DNA of 48,634 nucleotides from a virus. Under the pieces are notes generated by a model. That model saw only the letters and a list, made by a program, of their open reading frames with translations, did no database searches and was not told the origin of the DNA. A program made the translations under genes and the position numbers. Position 1 is the first letter of the stretch. Every line of letters starts with the position of its first letter. Below, piece after piece: positions 6,339-13,343 of this stretch. The stretch spans positions 1 through 48,634 of the IMG/VR virus record IMGVR_UViG_3300032893_000077. One strand, written 5' to 3'.

Positions 6339-7324
6339 TTTATGTCCCCATCTTCGTCCAGATCAGTGCGACCGGCGTCGGCATCCGCGCCATCGTCCGC
6401 CGTCACCCGCTCCACAGCCATGCGCTCCTTGAGCTCGGTCAGCTTTGCCATCAACTCGGCACACGTCCTGACCTTGATGCCTGACCTGACCTTGATGCCC
6501 ATGTTCTGTAATTGATCTGCACACCACGCCTTGCCGTCCTTTGCCCCAAGCAATCGCTTGGCGTGGCTCGTCACCAACGCCCATTGATCATCTGTCGCCT
6601 TGGCTTCCGGGTCGTAGGCGGGAGGCACCGAAGGAGGTTCAGGGTCAGTGCGCTCCCGTTCCGGCATGTCCTCATCGAAGATGGCACTGGCGCCCGTTAC
6701 CAACCTCACCGCGGCGACCAAGGCCCGCTTCTCGGCCATCCTGATAACGGTGGGGAACTGATCCGCCACGTCCTCATTCGGCACCCGTCCTTCGGGTTGG
6801 TCCGTGATGCGGGTATCCGTGTCCTCGAACTTGGCCCCGCAGCCGTCCTTTTTCTTGAAGCACAACCAACCCCCGCCGTACTCCGCGCGGCCCTTTATAA
6901 TGGCTTCGCGACCGCATTGCGGGCACTTCCTGGAAGCCTTCCGGTAGGCGTACTTGGATTCCCGAGACGAGCAGATGGCGATCGCGGACCCAAGCCGCTG
7001 GCCCGATACCTGATGATAGACCGTGCAGGTTGCCACAGCCGTCAGATGGTCGCCTTCCATCACCCGCTCCACCGTGAACTGGGCGTCCAGCCGGAACAGC
7101 ACACAGAGCTTTTCCGCTCCTGCCTTGAGCAGGGTCGGCTTGCTACCCGTGCCAGGAATGACGCCATAGTCCAATCCCGGCTTCATTGCCCGCCGCTGCA
7201 CGTCTTCAATCTTGGCCAGCCTCTCCACGATGTCGGAGGCGGTCAACTCGGTTAGCGCATAGGCTGGCTTCGGCTCCTGAACCGTCACCTGCCGACTCTC
7301 GGTTTCGATTGCTTCATCAGTCAT
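6332..7324 (-). CDS. Conserved phage DNA-metabolism protein with zinc ribbon (recombination/annealing candidate)
   Basis: 330 aa. Residues about 50-75 carry the conserved block KPGLDYGVIPGT followed by KPTLLKAGAEKL. The middle has a zinc ribbon (CPQC near 135, with later Cys in a GCGAKF segment), then a helical block with ADQFPTVIRMAEKRAL. Such proteins sit next to replication genes in many phages. I infer a single-strand binding or annealing role, but this is not proven. The C-terminus is acidic. The start at 7324 overlaps the upstream stop by 8 bases and has GGAG at the right distance; an ATG 12 bases earlier is less likely. Confidence 0.65.
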   Translation of the reverse strand: MTDEAIETESRQVTVQEPKPAYALTELTASDIVERLAKIEDVQRRAMKPGLDYGVIPGTGSKPTLLKAGAEKLCVLFRLDAQFTVERVMEGDHLTAVATCTVYHQVSGQRLGSAIAICSSRESKYAYRKASRKCPQCGREAIIKGRAEYGGGWLCFKKKDGCGAKFEDTDTRITDQPEGRVPNEDVADQFPTVIRMAEKRALVAAVRLVTGASAIFDEDMPERERTDPEPPSVPPAYDPEAKATDDQWALVTSHAKRLLGAKDGKAWCADQLQNMGIKVRSGIKVRTCAELMAKLTELKERMAVERVTADDGADADAGRTDLDEDGDIKW

Positions 7325-7532
7325 GGTTTGCTCCATAGCGCGTCACTTTGCATTTGACGCATATCTCGGCGTTGCACAATGGCAGGTCGGTCCGACGATA
7401 GGGTTCCCACTTATGCACGCGACAGATAGGCGGCCGATTTTGATAACGCTCTGCCGCCGTCGCGAACTCAGGATGGTTGCTCTGTACTCCCGCAGGATAA
7501 CCCGACTCTCGCGGGTGCATGTGATATTTCAT
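7317..7532 (-). CDS. First gene of the leftward replication operon, 71 aa
   Basis: Hypothetical protein with Cys/His residues (ICRVHKW, LPLCNAEICVKC) that could bind zinc. It has no ribosome site. Instead the -10 TAGATT ends six bases before the ATG, predicting a leaderless mRNA. The stop overlaps the next start by 8 bases. Confidence 0.65.
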   Translation of the reverse strand: MKYHMHPRESGYPAGVQSNHPEFATAAERYQNRPPICRVHKWEPYRRTDLPLCNAEICVKCKVTRYGANHD

Positions 7533-7538
7533 GGGATG

Positions 7539-7568
7539 AATCTAATCATGGTGCACAACGAATGTCAA
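7539..7568 (-). promoter_or_regulatory. Leftward early promoter, predicted leaderless
   Basis: On the reverse strand TTGACA (7568-7563), 18-base spacer, TAGATT (7544-7539), six bases, ATG at 7532. Its -35 is one arm of the inverted repeat shared with the rightward promoter, so both promoters could be shut by one bound protein. Confidence 0.65.
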
Positions 7569-7585
7569 CAGACGTGCTTGACATT
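7561..7585. promoter_or_regulatory. Operator-like inverted repeat joining two divergent -35 boxes
   Basis: AATGTCAA (7561-7568) and TTGACATT (7578-7585) are perfect 8-base inverted arms around a 9-base spacer. Each arm contains a consensus -35. The gene reading away on the right encodes a ribbon-helix-helix protein, a class that binds such short dyads, so autoregulation of a two-way switch is a natural reading. Confidence 0.6.
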
Positions 7586-7606
7586 TAGCACGCAATTGTT
7601 TATGTA
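7578..7606 (+). promoter_or_regulatory. Rightward promoter for the ribbon-helix-helix operon
   Basis: TTGACA (7578-7583), 17-base spacer, TATGTA (7601-7606), eight bases, ATG at 7615. There is no ribosome site, so a leaderless or near-leaderless mRNA is predicted, mirroring the leftward promoter on the other side of the shared dyad. Confidence 0.6.
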
Positions 7607-7614
7607 TGTGCAGC

Positions 7615-7791
7615 ATGGAACAAAGCGAGAACAGCAAACACGTTCGGCCCTATGTGTCGCTGCGCATGACGCCGCAACTAAAGAAGCGGCTGGCGCTGCT
7701 GGCGAAGCGGCAACGGCGCACACTTACGGCAGTTGTAGAGATCGTTATCGAACACGGCCTTAGAGCCGTCGAGAAGGAGGCACGAGAATGA
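7615..7791 (+). CDS. Ribbon-helix-helix transcriptional regulator
   Basis: 58-aa DNA-binding protein of the CopG/Arc type. A short beta strand (VRPYVSLRM) is followed by helix 1 (TPQLKKRLALLAKRQ), a turn and helix 2 (TLTAVVEIVIEHGLRAV), the full length of such a fold. It would act as a dimer on short inverted repeats, and one lies directly upstream at 7561-7585. An in-frame ATG at 7606 is disfavoured because it overlaps the -10. The stop overlaps the next start (ATGA). Confidence 0.8.
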   Translation: MEQSENSKHVRPYVSLRMTPQLKKRLALLAKRQRRTLTAVVEIVIEHGLRAVEKEARE

Positions 7792-8093
7792 CCCAAGAGC
7801 AGAAGAGAAAGCACGCATATCTAGACTTGAAGGCAGGGGTGGACAAGGAAGTGGTGCGCCGTAAGTACGGACTCAAGCGCACCTCCATCGGGGGCTTGGT
7901 GTCGGCTGTGCGACGGCATAGCAACGGCAAGAACTACTACGCTGAAGTGTCAGTTCCCGTGGAAGCCAAGAAGCCGACGCTGATGGAGCGGCTGGACACT
8001 CTGGAAACGCGCCTAGACGCTGTGTACCTGCGGTCGAACACCCTCGTTGACCTTGCACAGCGTATCGCCCAGGAGATCGGTCTTGAAAGCTAA
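7788..8093 (+). CDS. HTH plus coiled-coil hypothetical protein, 101 aa
   Basis: The N-terminal half resembles a helix-turn-helix of the homeodomain-like kind (DKEVVRRKYGLKRTSIGGLV). The C-terminal 35 residues form a Leu heptad (MERLDTLETRLDAVYLRSNTL) likely to dimerise. Coupled by ATGA to the ribbon-helix-helix gene, it may be a partner regulator. Confidence 0.6.
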   Translation: MTQEQKRKHAYLDLKAGVDKEVVRRKYGLKRTSIGGLVSAVRRHSNGKNYYAEVSVPVEAKKPTLMERLDTLETRLDAVYLRSNTLVDLAQRIAQEIGLES

Positions 8094-8244
8094 GTTCTGG
8101 AGCCCCGCAGACCTGAGACAGGCCAATGCGGGACTCAACGTGCTCTATTCCTTATCGTTACTATTCGGTTTCAATGACCAATGGTGGCTAGCTGATTATC
8201 TGTTTAAGACCATGATCGAATACGCCGCGAAGGAAGCACCATGA
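8083..8244 (+). CDS. 53-aa hypothetical protein, TTG start
   Basis: A TTG at 8083 lies at ideal distance from AGGAG (8071-8075), which decides the start. Hydrophobic, aromatic segments (LYSLSLLFGF, WWLADYLF) alternate with polar turns. It may be peripheral to the membrane. The stop overlaps the next ATG. Confidence 0.55.
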   Translation: MKAKFWSPADLRQANAGLNVLYSLSLLFGFNDQWWLADYLFKTMIEYAAKEAP

Positions 8245-8375
8245 AAGCTAAGTGGATCACCAATCTCTGCCGCGGCATCGCTTGGGCCAGCCTGCTCGCC
8301 ACTGGTCGCGAGACACGAGAGCTTATCAAGTACTGGGGCGAGGATGGAATCATCACCCGTGAGCTAAGCCAATGA
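8241..8375 (+). CDS. 44-aa microprotein
   Basis: Coupled at both ends by ATGA overlaps. A short hydrophobic stretch (GIAWASLLA) precedes a charged Glu/Arg half. It begins KAK like the preceding protein. Function unknown. Confidence 0.5.
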   Translation: MKAKWITNLCRGIAWASLLATGRETRELIKYWGEDGIITRELSQ

Positions 8376-8470
8376 ACGCACCCTTCCTGACTTGGTTGGT
8401 AATGGAGAGCCTCGGCTTCGTGATTTACTTCGCCTTCGGCGCGGGCGTCATGTGGCTGGTGCTGCACTAA
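8372..8470 (+). CDS. 32-aa membrane microprotein
   Basis: Almost entirely hydrophobic with two short stretches (FLTWLV and FVIYFAFGAGVMWLVL), so a single membrane helix is likely. The start overlaps the upstream stop. Possible antiholin or envelope-modulating peptide; topology is all that can be seen. Confidence 0.45.
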   Translation: MNAPFLTWLVMESLGFVIYFAFGAGVMWLVLH

Positions 8471-8471
8471 A

Positions 8472-8663
8472 ATGACCCTCCCCATTCTCCTATTAGCAGC
8501 CACCATCGCGGCAACTCCGGTGCCTACCGCCACGCCTACGCCGGTAGCCTGTGAAGGCTTCTTCATCGTTACCGCCGGCGCCGTCTCTGCGGCCCTGGCG
8601 CTCTCTATCTACAACGCCGTAGCCCCTGATCAGCATCAGGGCGTGGTGAGTCCAAGCAGGTGA
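8472..8663 (+). CDS. 63-aa membrane protein
   Basis: Residues 1-12 and about 32-48 are hydrophobic, with a Pro/Thr repeat (PVPTATPTP) between them. A signal-peptide-like N-terminus followed by one membrane span is possible. The gene starts one base after the preceding stop. Family unknown. Confidence 0.5.
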   Translation: MTLPILLLAATIAATPVPTATPTPVACEGFFIVTAGAVSAALALSIYNAVAPDQHQGVVSPSR

Positions 8664-8695
8664 AACGAAACGCAATTAAACGCAAAGGAGAACGT

Positions 8696-8992
8696 ATGTC
8701 GAGCAAGAACGGAAAGGGAGTGGTAGTAACTACCGCTCATCGTGGGGTGTTTTTCGGCTACCTGGACGGCAAGAGTCGCAAGGACGCGAAGATAGTCACG
8801 ATCACGCGGGCGCGGATGTGTGTGTACTGGTCTGCGGATGTCAAGGGCGTGCTCGGGCTGGCCGCGACCGGACCATCCAATGACTGCAGAGTTGGGCCAG
8901 CGGTCCCTGCAATCACCCTGCAGGACGTGACCTCAGTCATGGAGGCGTCTAACGACGCGATTAAGGCATGGGAAACAATAATTTGGAAGTGA
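8696..8992 (+). CDS. DUF6948-like phage protein, 98 aa
   Basis: Conserved small phage protein. The diagnostic blocks are VVVTTAHRGVFFGY near the start, ARMCVYWS in the middle, and GLAATGP followed by CRVGPAVPAITL. Its biochemical role is not known. The ATG follows AAAGGAG at good spacing. It precedes the repeat-bearing gene, which starts inside its last codons. Confidence 0.75.
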   Translation: MSSKNGKGVVVTTAHRGVFFGYLDGKSRKDAKIVTITRARMCVYWSADVKGVLGLAATGPSNDCRVGPAVPAITLQDVTSVMEASNDAIKAWETIIWK

Positions 8993-9519
8993 ACGGCTAC
9001 GGCTACGGCTACGGCGACGGCGACGGCTACGGCTCCGGCTCCGGCGCCGGCGACGGCTACGGCTACGGCTACGGCTACGGCAACGGCTACGGCAACGGCT
9101 ACGGCTACGGCTACGGCGACGGTGACGGCGACGGCGACGGCTACGGCGACGGTGACGGCTACGGCGACGGCGACGGTGACGGCTATTGGGCACTCGTTCT
9201 TAGTTCATTCGTACCGACTCAACGGGCGAAAACACCAGAAAATTGCAAGCTGGCCTTCTGGCGCTCAGCTGCCGATGGTCGTCCCGCAAATGGCGGCACT
9301 GGCGGGCCGCGTAAAGTCGGGAGCGTGGAAGAGATTTCTGGTCCCCTCGAAATCTGCACGAAGAACGCCCTGCATGGCACCTTGGATCCAAGTCGATGGA
9401 AAGGTGATCGTCTGTGGGTGGTCGCACTCTATCCGCCATTTGTCAATCAAGGAGACAAGTGGGCCTCGCTTAAGCGAGAAATCATCGCGGAGATCGTGCC
9501 TAATCCATTCAAGGAATAG
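8968..9519 (+). CDS. DUF7666-like protein with Gly-Tyr/Asp repeat N-terminus
   Basis: 183 aa. Residues 10-73 are a 32-unit dipeptide tract (GY, GD, GN, GS, GA), expected to be disordered and aromatic/acidic. The folded C-terminal domain carries KLAFWRSAADGRP, NALHGTL, KGDRLWVVAL and DKWASLKREI, which match a domain I associate with the DUF7666 family, of unknown function. The start may be ATG 8968, overlapping the previous gene by 25 bases, or GTG 8990. The tract resembles repeat linkers that form condensates or sample surfaces, which is speculation. Confidence 0.65.
   Translation: MGNNNLEVNGYGYGYGDGDGYGSGSGAGDGYGYGYGYGNGYGNGYGYGYGDGDGDGDGYGDGDGYGDGDGDGYWALVLSSFVPTQRAKTPENCKLAFWRSAADGRPANGGTGGPRKVGSVEEISGPLEICTKNALHGTLDPSRWKGDRLWVVALYPPFVNQGDKWASLKREIIAEIVPNPFKE
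8995..9186 (+). repeat. Hexanucleotide tandem repeat, 32 units
   Basis: Units of GGC or GGT plus NAC/GAC/TCC-type codons (mainly GGCTAC and GGCGAC) repeat in frame for 192 bases without a break. The array should be prone to slippage in steps of six bases, which would change the length of the Gly-rich segment without shifting the frame. Confidence 0.95.
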
Positions 9520-9523
9520 CCCT

Positions 9524-9925
9524 ATGAAAGACCTAAACGCAGTTCTGGATGACCTGATTGCGAAGGGGGAGAAGGCGACGCCGAGGCCGTGGGGAAGTGC
9601 ATATCATTCTATCGATGAGCACCTAGTTCACGCTGGCATGATGGACCTCGCATTTGTCGCAGGACCGCCTACTGATACCGAAGGACGTAGATTAAACGCC
9701 GAGTACATCGTCGCCGCCGCCAACCTCGCACCCAAGCTGGTGCGGGCGATAAAGCTGCTGCTTGACGCAAATGAAGATTTACGCACTTCGATGGGCGGTC
9801 ACGAGCATTGGGATAAGGAAGGCACGCGTGGGGCCAACTGTCCTCTTTGTACTGGACAACGGCAGGCACGCTCTCGGAATGATAAAACTCTCAAGCAAGT
9901 CGAAGCCGAACTAACCAAGGAGTAG
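9524..9925 (+). CDS. Ead/Ea22-like hypothetical protein, 133 aa
   Basis: Contains the typical NAEYIVAAANLAPKLVRAI block near residues 58-76, as in Ead/Ea22-type early proteins of phages, plus a CPLC motif near the C-terminus. The start at 9524 follows AAGGAA; longer frames running into the repeat are not supported. It lies in the rightward operon between two SD-led genes. Function is unknown in the family. Confidence 0.65.
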   Translation: MKDLNAVLDDLIAKGEKATPRPWGSAYHSIDEHLVHAGMMDLAFVAGPPTDTEGRRLNAEYIVAAANLAPKLVRAIKLLLDANEDLRTSMGGHEHWDKEGTRGANCPLCTGQRQARSRNDKTLKQVEAELTKE

Positions 9926-9928
9926 CCC

Positions 9929-10615
9929 ATGAGCGAGACAACGAAGTGGACGTGGCGAGATGGGCGCTGGTCTGCCAGCCCGAAACAGCTCTACGACAAT
10001 GAGACTGGTCGGTTACTGGCCGAAGTCGAAGCCGACAGCAACGATCTGTGGGACGCTCGCATCTGCCTGAGTTATCCTTACAAACATCTCGGTCAATACG
10101 ATTCGTGTGCCGCAGCTAAACGCGCGGTAGAAGCCTACCTCGGCACCATCCCCGCCGCGCCCACTGCGGAGTCGGCGCAGAAGTCCGAAGCAATCAAGCC
10201 GTGTGGCTATTCTCGATGGCATCCGAATTGTTATCACCACGATGTCCCTACCCCAAAGCCTCCCGAAGCGCCACAGGAATCGGAGCGGGAATACGAGACA
10301 CCTGAGTTGCAAGACTTGGAGCGGGAATACGTAAAGCGAATGACGCAGGAGCGCGATGACCTCCGCGCCAAGCTGGAACGTGTCACCGAGCAGCGGGATG
10401 AGCTGGTCAGGATTTGGGATAATCCGGTGGACAGGGTGAGGCAGGTGCTTCAAACACTAATTGCAGATGTACGTCAAAGGGCTGTCGCAGAAGATGGCAT
10501 CATGGACGTTCGCGCATTACAACTCCACTTTGTCTGTGACCGCGCCGAGAAAGAAGCTGGTGAAGCCGCCGCTCCTGCTCCCGACGAAGCGCGCATCAGG
10601 AATGAATGCGTCTGA
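9929..10615 (+). CDS. Hypothetical protein with coiled coil, 228 aa
   Basis: An N-terminal beta-rich part with Trp repeats is followed by a Cys/His patch (PCGYSRWHPNCYHH), a Pro-rich linker and, from about residue 115 to 165, a Glu/Arg coiled coil. The C-terminus is helical and acidic. AAGGAG lies upstream of the ATG. I do not recognise it; such early proteins often bind host factors. Confidence 0.6.
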   Translation: MSETTKWTWRDGRWSASPKQLYDNETGRLLAEVEADSNDLWDARICLSYPYKHLGQYDSCAAAKRAVEAYLGTIPAAPTAESAQKSEAIKPCGYSRWHPNCYHHDVPTPKPPEAPQESEREYETPELQDLEREYVKRMTQERDDLRAKLERVTEQRDELVRIWDNPVDRVRQVLQTLIADVRQRAVAEDGIMDVRALQLHFVCDRAEKEAGEAAAPAPDEARIRNECV

Positions 10616-10635
10616 ACCAAGGAAGGCCCAGCGAA

Positions 10636-10797
10636 ATGAGCATCAAGGATGAACTATTGAGTGCTCGTGCAGTAGCCGAGAATATGCGCTTAGGATGGCG
10701 AGGCGAACCATCCGGCCTTAATCTCATCGTGAAGCACATAGACCGAGTGCTGAAGGAATTGGAACGCGAAGCCCTCACGCAGACGGAGCAGCGGTGA
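10636..10797 (+). CDS. 53-aa helical protein
   Basis: Start chosen at ATG 10636, 12 bases after GGAAGG; an upstream ATG at 10606 overlaps the previous stop and is an alternative. The chain is all helical with one Trp. The stop overlaps the GTG of the next gene. Confidence 0.5.
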   Translation: MSIKDELLSARAVAENMRLGWRGEPSGLNLIVKHIDRVLKELEREALTQTEQR

Positions 10798-11063
10798 AGC
10801 AAGAGCGGTTCTACTTCCACGCGCCGTCGCCCTGCTTCATGCGGTCTCATGATCACGAATGGTGCGGGCGGTACTACAAGGGACGCTATATTCATAACAC
10901 AGGGGAGCTAATCCAATGCAGATGCCAATGTCACCACGAGAAGCGGCAATCGAACTCATTCAAGGATGGTTTGAGTACGTGGAAACCAGCAGCACCGACG
11001 AGCAAATCCGGGAAATCATCGGTGACGGGGAACTCTGCTCAAAAGCACATGCACGGTGCGTGA
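10794..11063 (+). CDS. Cys/His-rich protein overlapping the next gene, 89 aa
   Basis: GTG start overlapping the upstream TGA. Residues 8-50 are rich in His, Cys and aromatics (SHDHEWC, CRCQCHH), a plausible metal-binding domain. The last 35 residues are Ser/Lys/Pro-rich and lie wholly inside the following gene in another frame, so the natural end may have been extended by loss of a stop. Confidence 0.5.
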   Translation: MKQERFYFHAPSPCFMRSHDHEWCGRYYKGRYIHNTGELIQCRCQCHHEKRQSNSFKDGLSTWKPAAPTSKSGKSSVTGNSAQKHMHGA

Positions 11064-11107
11064 TGTCCGAAGCGCACAAGATTCTCAGGCAACTGAAGCA
11101 GCCATAA
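10916..11107 (+). CDS. 63-aa helical protein
   Basis: ATG at 10916 follows GGGGAG at good spacing, inside the preceding gene. The sequence (REAAIELIQGWFEY, DEQIREII) has the regular helical pattern of a genuine small protein. Its 3' end overlaps the converging transglycosylase gene by 23 bases, so the two operons again meet with no spacer. Confidence 0.6.
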   Translation: MQMPMSPREAAIELIQGWFEYVETSSTDEQIREIIGDGELCSKAHARCVMSEAHKILRQLKQP

Positions 11108-11423
11108 AGCGTTCCGCGTAGGCAACATCCCAAGTGCTCGCACCCTCATACACGATGTGCCCGAGGTGGAAGTGCATCGCGACCTGAACCGGCGTGAAGC
11201 CGTCCGCTGGATGATACTCGAAGAACGCGATCACTAATCTCTGAACGAAGTCGTTCCATCGCTCATCGACCAGGGGCGATAGGCGCAGTCTGCCAGCCCA
11301 ATCGAAGACCCAGGATGGATGAACCTGCCATAGACCTATCGCCCGGCCGTCATCGCCCCACGCAAAAGCGTCGCCGCCCGATTCTACGAGCATTAGCTTG
11401 TGGGTGAACTCGCTACTGGTCAA
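11085..11423 (-). CDS. Lysozyme/lytic transglycosylase-like endolysin
   Basis: Peptidoglycan-degrading enzyme. The catalytic Glu is probably in LVESGGDAFAWGDD near residues 12-25, followed by GLWQVHP, the Gly-Xaa-Trp-Gln signature of goose-type and SLT folds, and a His-rich end. 112 aa is short for the family. The start is uncertain: a TTG at 11423 overlaps the upstream TGA (TTGA), and an internal ATG 30 bases downstream would cut close to the catalytic Glu. It is the last gene of the lysis cassette. Confidence 0.7.
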   Translation of the reverse strand: MTSSEFTHKLMLVESGGDAFAWGDDGRAIGLWQVHPSWVFDWAGRLRLSPLVDERWNDFVQRLVIAFFEYHPADGFTPVQVAMHFHLGHIVYEGASTWDVAYAERFMAASVA

Positions 11424-11752
11424 TGGATTACGCTCGCGGGAGGCGAGGCGACCACCACCGTCGATTGCGGTGGCTGCGTGCAATTCAGAGAACCTGAGTC
11501 AGCGCCAAAGACGGGGAAATACTCGTACGACATTGTGGCGCTCGTGCCGGCGGGAGCAGCCGCGCCTTCCTTGGCCGCGAACTTCGCCCCCTGAGCCGCG
11601 GCACCCAGCATCGAGAGCGCCGTGTTGCCCACGGTACTGCCTGAGAGCGCGAATCCCACGCCCGTACTCGTATCGGGACAGGTTGTGGTCAGGGTAATCT
11701 TCGCGCATCCCGCGAGCCCAATCGCCAACACCACCACTGCTATTCTTCGCAT
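11420..11752 (-). CDS. Lipoprotein (outer-membrane spanin candidate)
   Basis: 110 aa with an N-terminal lipobox, VVLAIGLAGC, so Cys15 would be lipidated after signal peptidase II. The mature part is Ala/Gly/Thr-rich. Position in the lysis cassette suggests the outer-membrane half of a spanin pair with the gene at 13867-14175, but separation of the two genes is unusual. Start ATG overlaps the previous TAA (TAATG) and follows GGAG. Confidence 0.65.
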   Translation of the reverse strand: MRRIAVVVLAIGLAGCAKITLTTTCPDTSTGVGFALSGSTVGNTALSMLGAAAQGAKFAAKEGAAAPAGTSATMSYEYFPVFGADSGSLNCTQPPQSTVVVASPPASVIH

Positions 11753-12525
11753 TAGTTCAGTTCTCCGTTATCAGCGGTCTTTGGGGTCCATGCGCGACCG
11801 CCATATCGTTCGCGATTCCTAAGAACTGATTCAACGATTGCACCGACCGCCGCAGCGGGCGTTGTTGCGGGGCTGGTCAATCCGAAGGTTGCATCATCCC
11901 CACAGTCCCATGAATTCTCGCCCTTGCCGGGGAATGGAATACCAGTCGGTACGTCCACGGTGGTACGTCGCATTCGCTTCGGAAACCACGGCCAACGCGG
12001 GCGAGTCCATGTGCTCTCGAATATCTTGACGGTGCCGTCGTAGACTTTCTCTGGCATGGGAATCTTGACTGGCACCGTTTCTATTTCGCGCTCTTCATAT
12101 TTGGGTCTACCGAGCAGAATGTCTTTTGGGGTGATCAGCCAGCTACGGCTTCCCGGCTGCGTCCAGATATTGCGATGAACGCCGTGGTATGACGGCTCGG
12201 TCCAATCAGACGCGAAGTGAAGATGGATATCTCCGTCTGACCACCGAAGCGAGAAATCGCGCTCCTGCTCGCCGTATTTCCCAAAGCCCCAGCGGCGCGG
12301 CCATGCGCCGTTGAAACTCACGTAGACCTGAAACAGGTACGCAATGCCCAGTGAGAGCATTATCGTTCTTTCATCGCCGCCGAACTTGATGCCGATGCCG
12401 GTGTGCGCGTTTCGGCCGAAAGTCCATTCGGGGTTGAACGTCAGATGCTTGGTCAGATAGAACCACGCCCTACCGTATCGCAATCCAGAGCCACCTTCAT
12501 TTAGATTCTGCCAATGCCAGCGCAT
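11752..12525 (-). CDS. Conserved phage protein, 257 aa
   Basis: Soluble, Trp/Tyr/Arg-rich protein beginning MRWHWQN. Features include GRAWFYLT, IGIKFGGDE, and a C-terminal GENSWDCGDDATFG region followed by ESVLRNRERYGG. I recall similar unnamed proteins in other environmental phages but no function. It sits between the papain-like protease and the lipoprotein in the lysis region. Confidence 0.65.
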   Translation of the reverse strand: MRWHWQNLNEGGSGLRYGRAWFYLTKHLTFNPEWTFGRNAHTGIGIKFGGDERTIMLSLGIAYLFQVYVSFNGAWPRRWGFGKYGEQERDFSLRWSDGDIHLHFASDWTEPSYHGVHRNIWTQPGSRSWLITPKDILLGRPKYEEREIETVPVKIPMPEKVYDGTVKIFESTWTRPRWPWFPKRMRRTTVDVPTGIPFPGKGENSWDCGDDATFGLTSPATTPAAAVGAIVESVLRNRERYGGRAWTPKTADNGELN

Positions 12526-12542
12526 AATTTACCCTCCGAAAA

Positions 12543-13343
12543 TCAGATCGCCTGTAGCACCCAAAAATCGCTGGAGAACTTGTCGAGGTCATACGGCGCG
12601 TAAAAATAACCGTTAATCCCCCAGTCGGCTCCCCACGAATTCCTGACCTTGTAGTAGCCGCCGCTCGGATGCGGCGCCAGCACCGCCTTGTTGGGCAGCG
12701 GCCGCGGGAGCAGCGCGTTGTCGATGTAACCCACCCGCGCGACCGCATGACCGCCAACGATCTTCTCACCCGCCGTCGGCATCGGCATCAACCCGGTAAG
12801 CGCGACCGTCTGCCCCTCGAACGACTCGTAGACGGTAAACCCGAATCCCACCGGGAACCCCGAAGCGAGCGCCGCCTTGATTGCAGCCCGATTCGGATCC
12901 ACCGCGCGATACTGGAGCGACCGCTCCGCCTTCGCATCGGCGAAACACTGCGCAGTGGGTTCGACGGTGAGCTTGCTCAGATCATACGGCCATTCCGTCT
13001 CCGGTATCGTCCCGATCGTAGCGAGCACTTTCAAGGCATCGCGGCATTGAGCGCCCGAATCATAATCGGTGCTGTCCTCGAGCACCCGCTCATTCCAGTA
13101 CAGGAACAAGCGCGAGGGCACGGCGCGGTCGCTGAATGCTTCTTTGTACGCGCAGAACTGCCAGAGATAGGCACCCATGTTCGCGGTACAGCTACCGGCC
13201 TGTCCTTGGTCGTAAACCGGCGGGGAGAGTCCTTCAAGGTCTACTTCGGCGGGTAATACGGCGGCAGGCAGCACCAACTTGTAGTCGCGATGGTCGGGGA
13301 GCTGGGGACGCCAGCCATAACCAGCCATTTTGCGTGGGTTCAT
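12543..13343 (-). CDS. Papain-like (C1 family) cysteine peptidase
   Basis: 266 aa. All catalytic positions are visible: Gln46 and Cys52 in YDQGQAGSCTA, His199 in GGHAVARVGY, and Asn235 in VRNSWGADWG. No signal peptide or long pro-domain is present; the enzyme starts almost directly with the mature fold. In the lysis region it could cut envelope peptides or proteins, or process a virion or secreted protein. Start ATG overlaps the stop of the small membrane protein (ATGA). Confidence 0.9.
   Translation of the reverse strand: MNPRKMAGYGWRPQLPDHRDYKLVLPAAVLPAEVDLEGLSPPVYDQGQAGSCTANMGAYLWQFCAYKEAFSDRAVPSRLFLYWNERVLEDSTDYDSGAQCRDALKVLATIGTIPETEWPYDLSKLTVEPTAQCFADAKAERSLQYRAVDPNRAAIKAALASGFPVGFGFTVYESFEGQTVALTGLMPMPTAGEKIVGGHAVARVGYIDNALLPRPLPNKAVLAPHPSGGYYKVRNSWGADWGINGYFYAPYDLDKFSSDFWVLQAI

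Noticed and set aside
6512-7255. 247-codon rightward frame
   Set aside because: Antisense to the strongly protein-like zinc-ribbon gene; Arg/Gly/Pro-rich shadow typical of G/C-rich DNA.
8995-9186. CRISPR or noncoding satellite interpretation of the tandem repeat
   Set aside because: Units are six bases, have no spacers and keep one coding frame joined to a conserved domain.
8933-9193. Arg/Ser-repeat leftward protein
   Set aside because: It is only the antisense reading of the hexamer repeat; no start signal or context.
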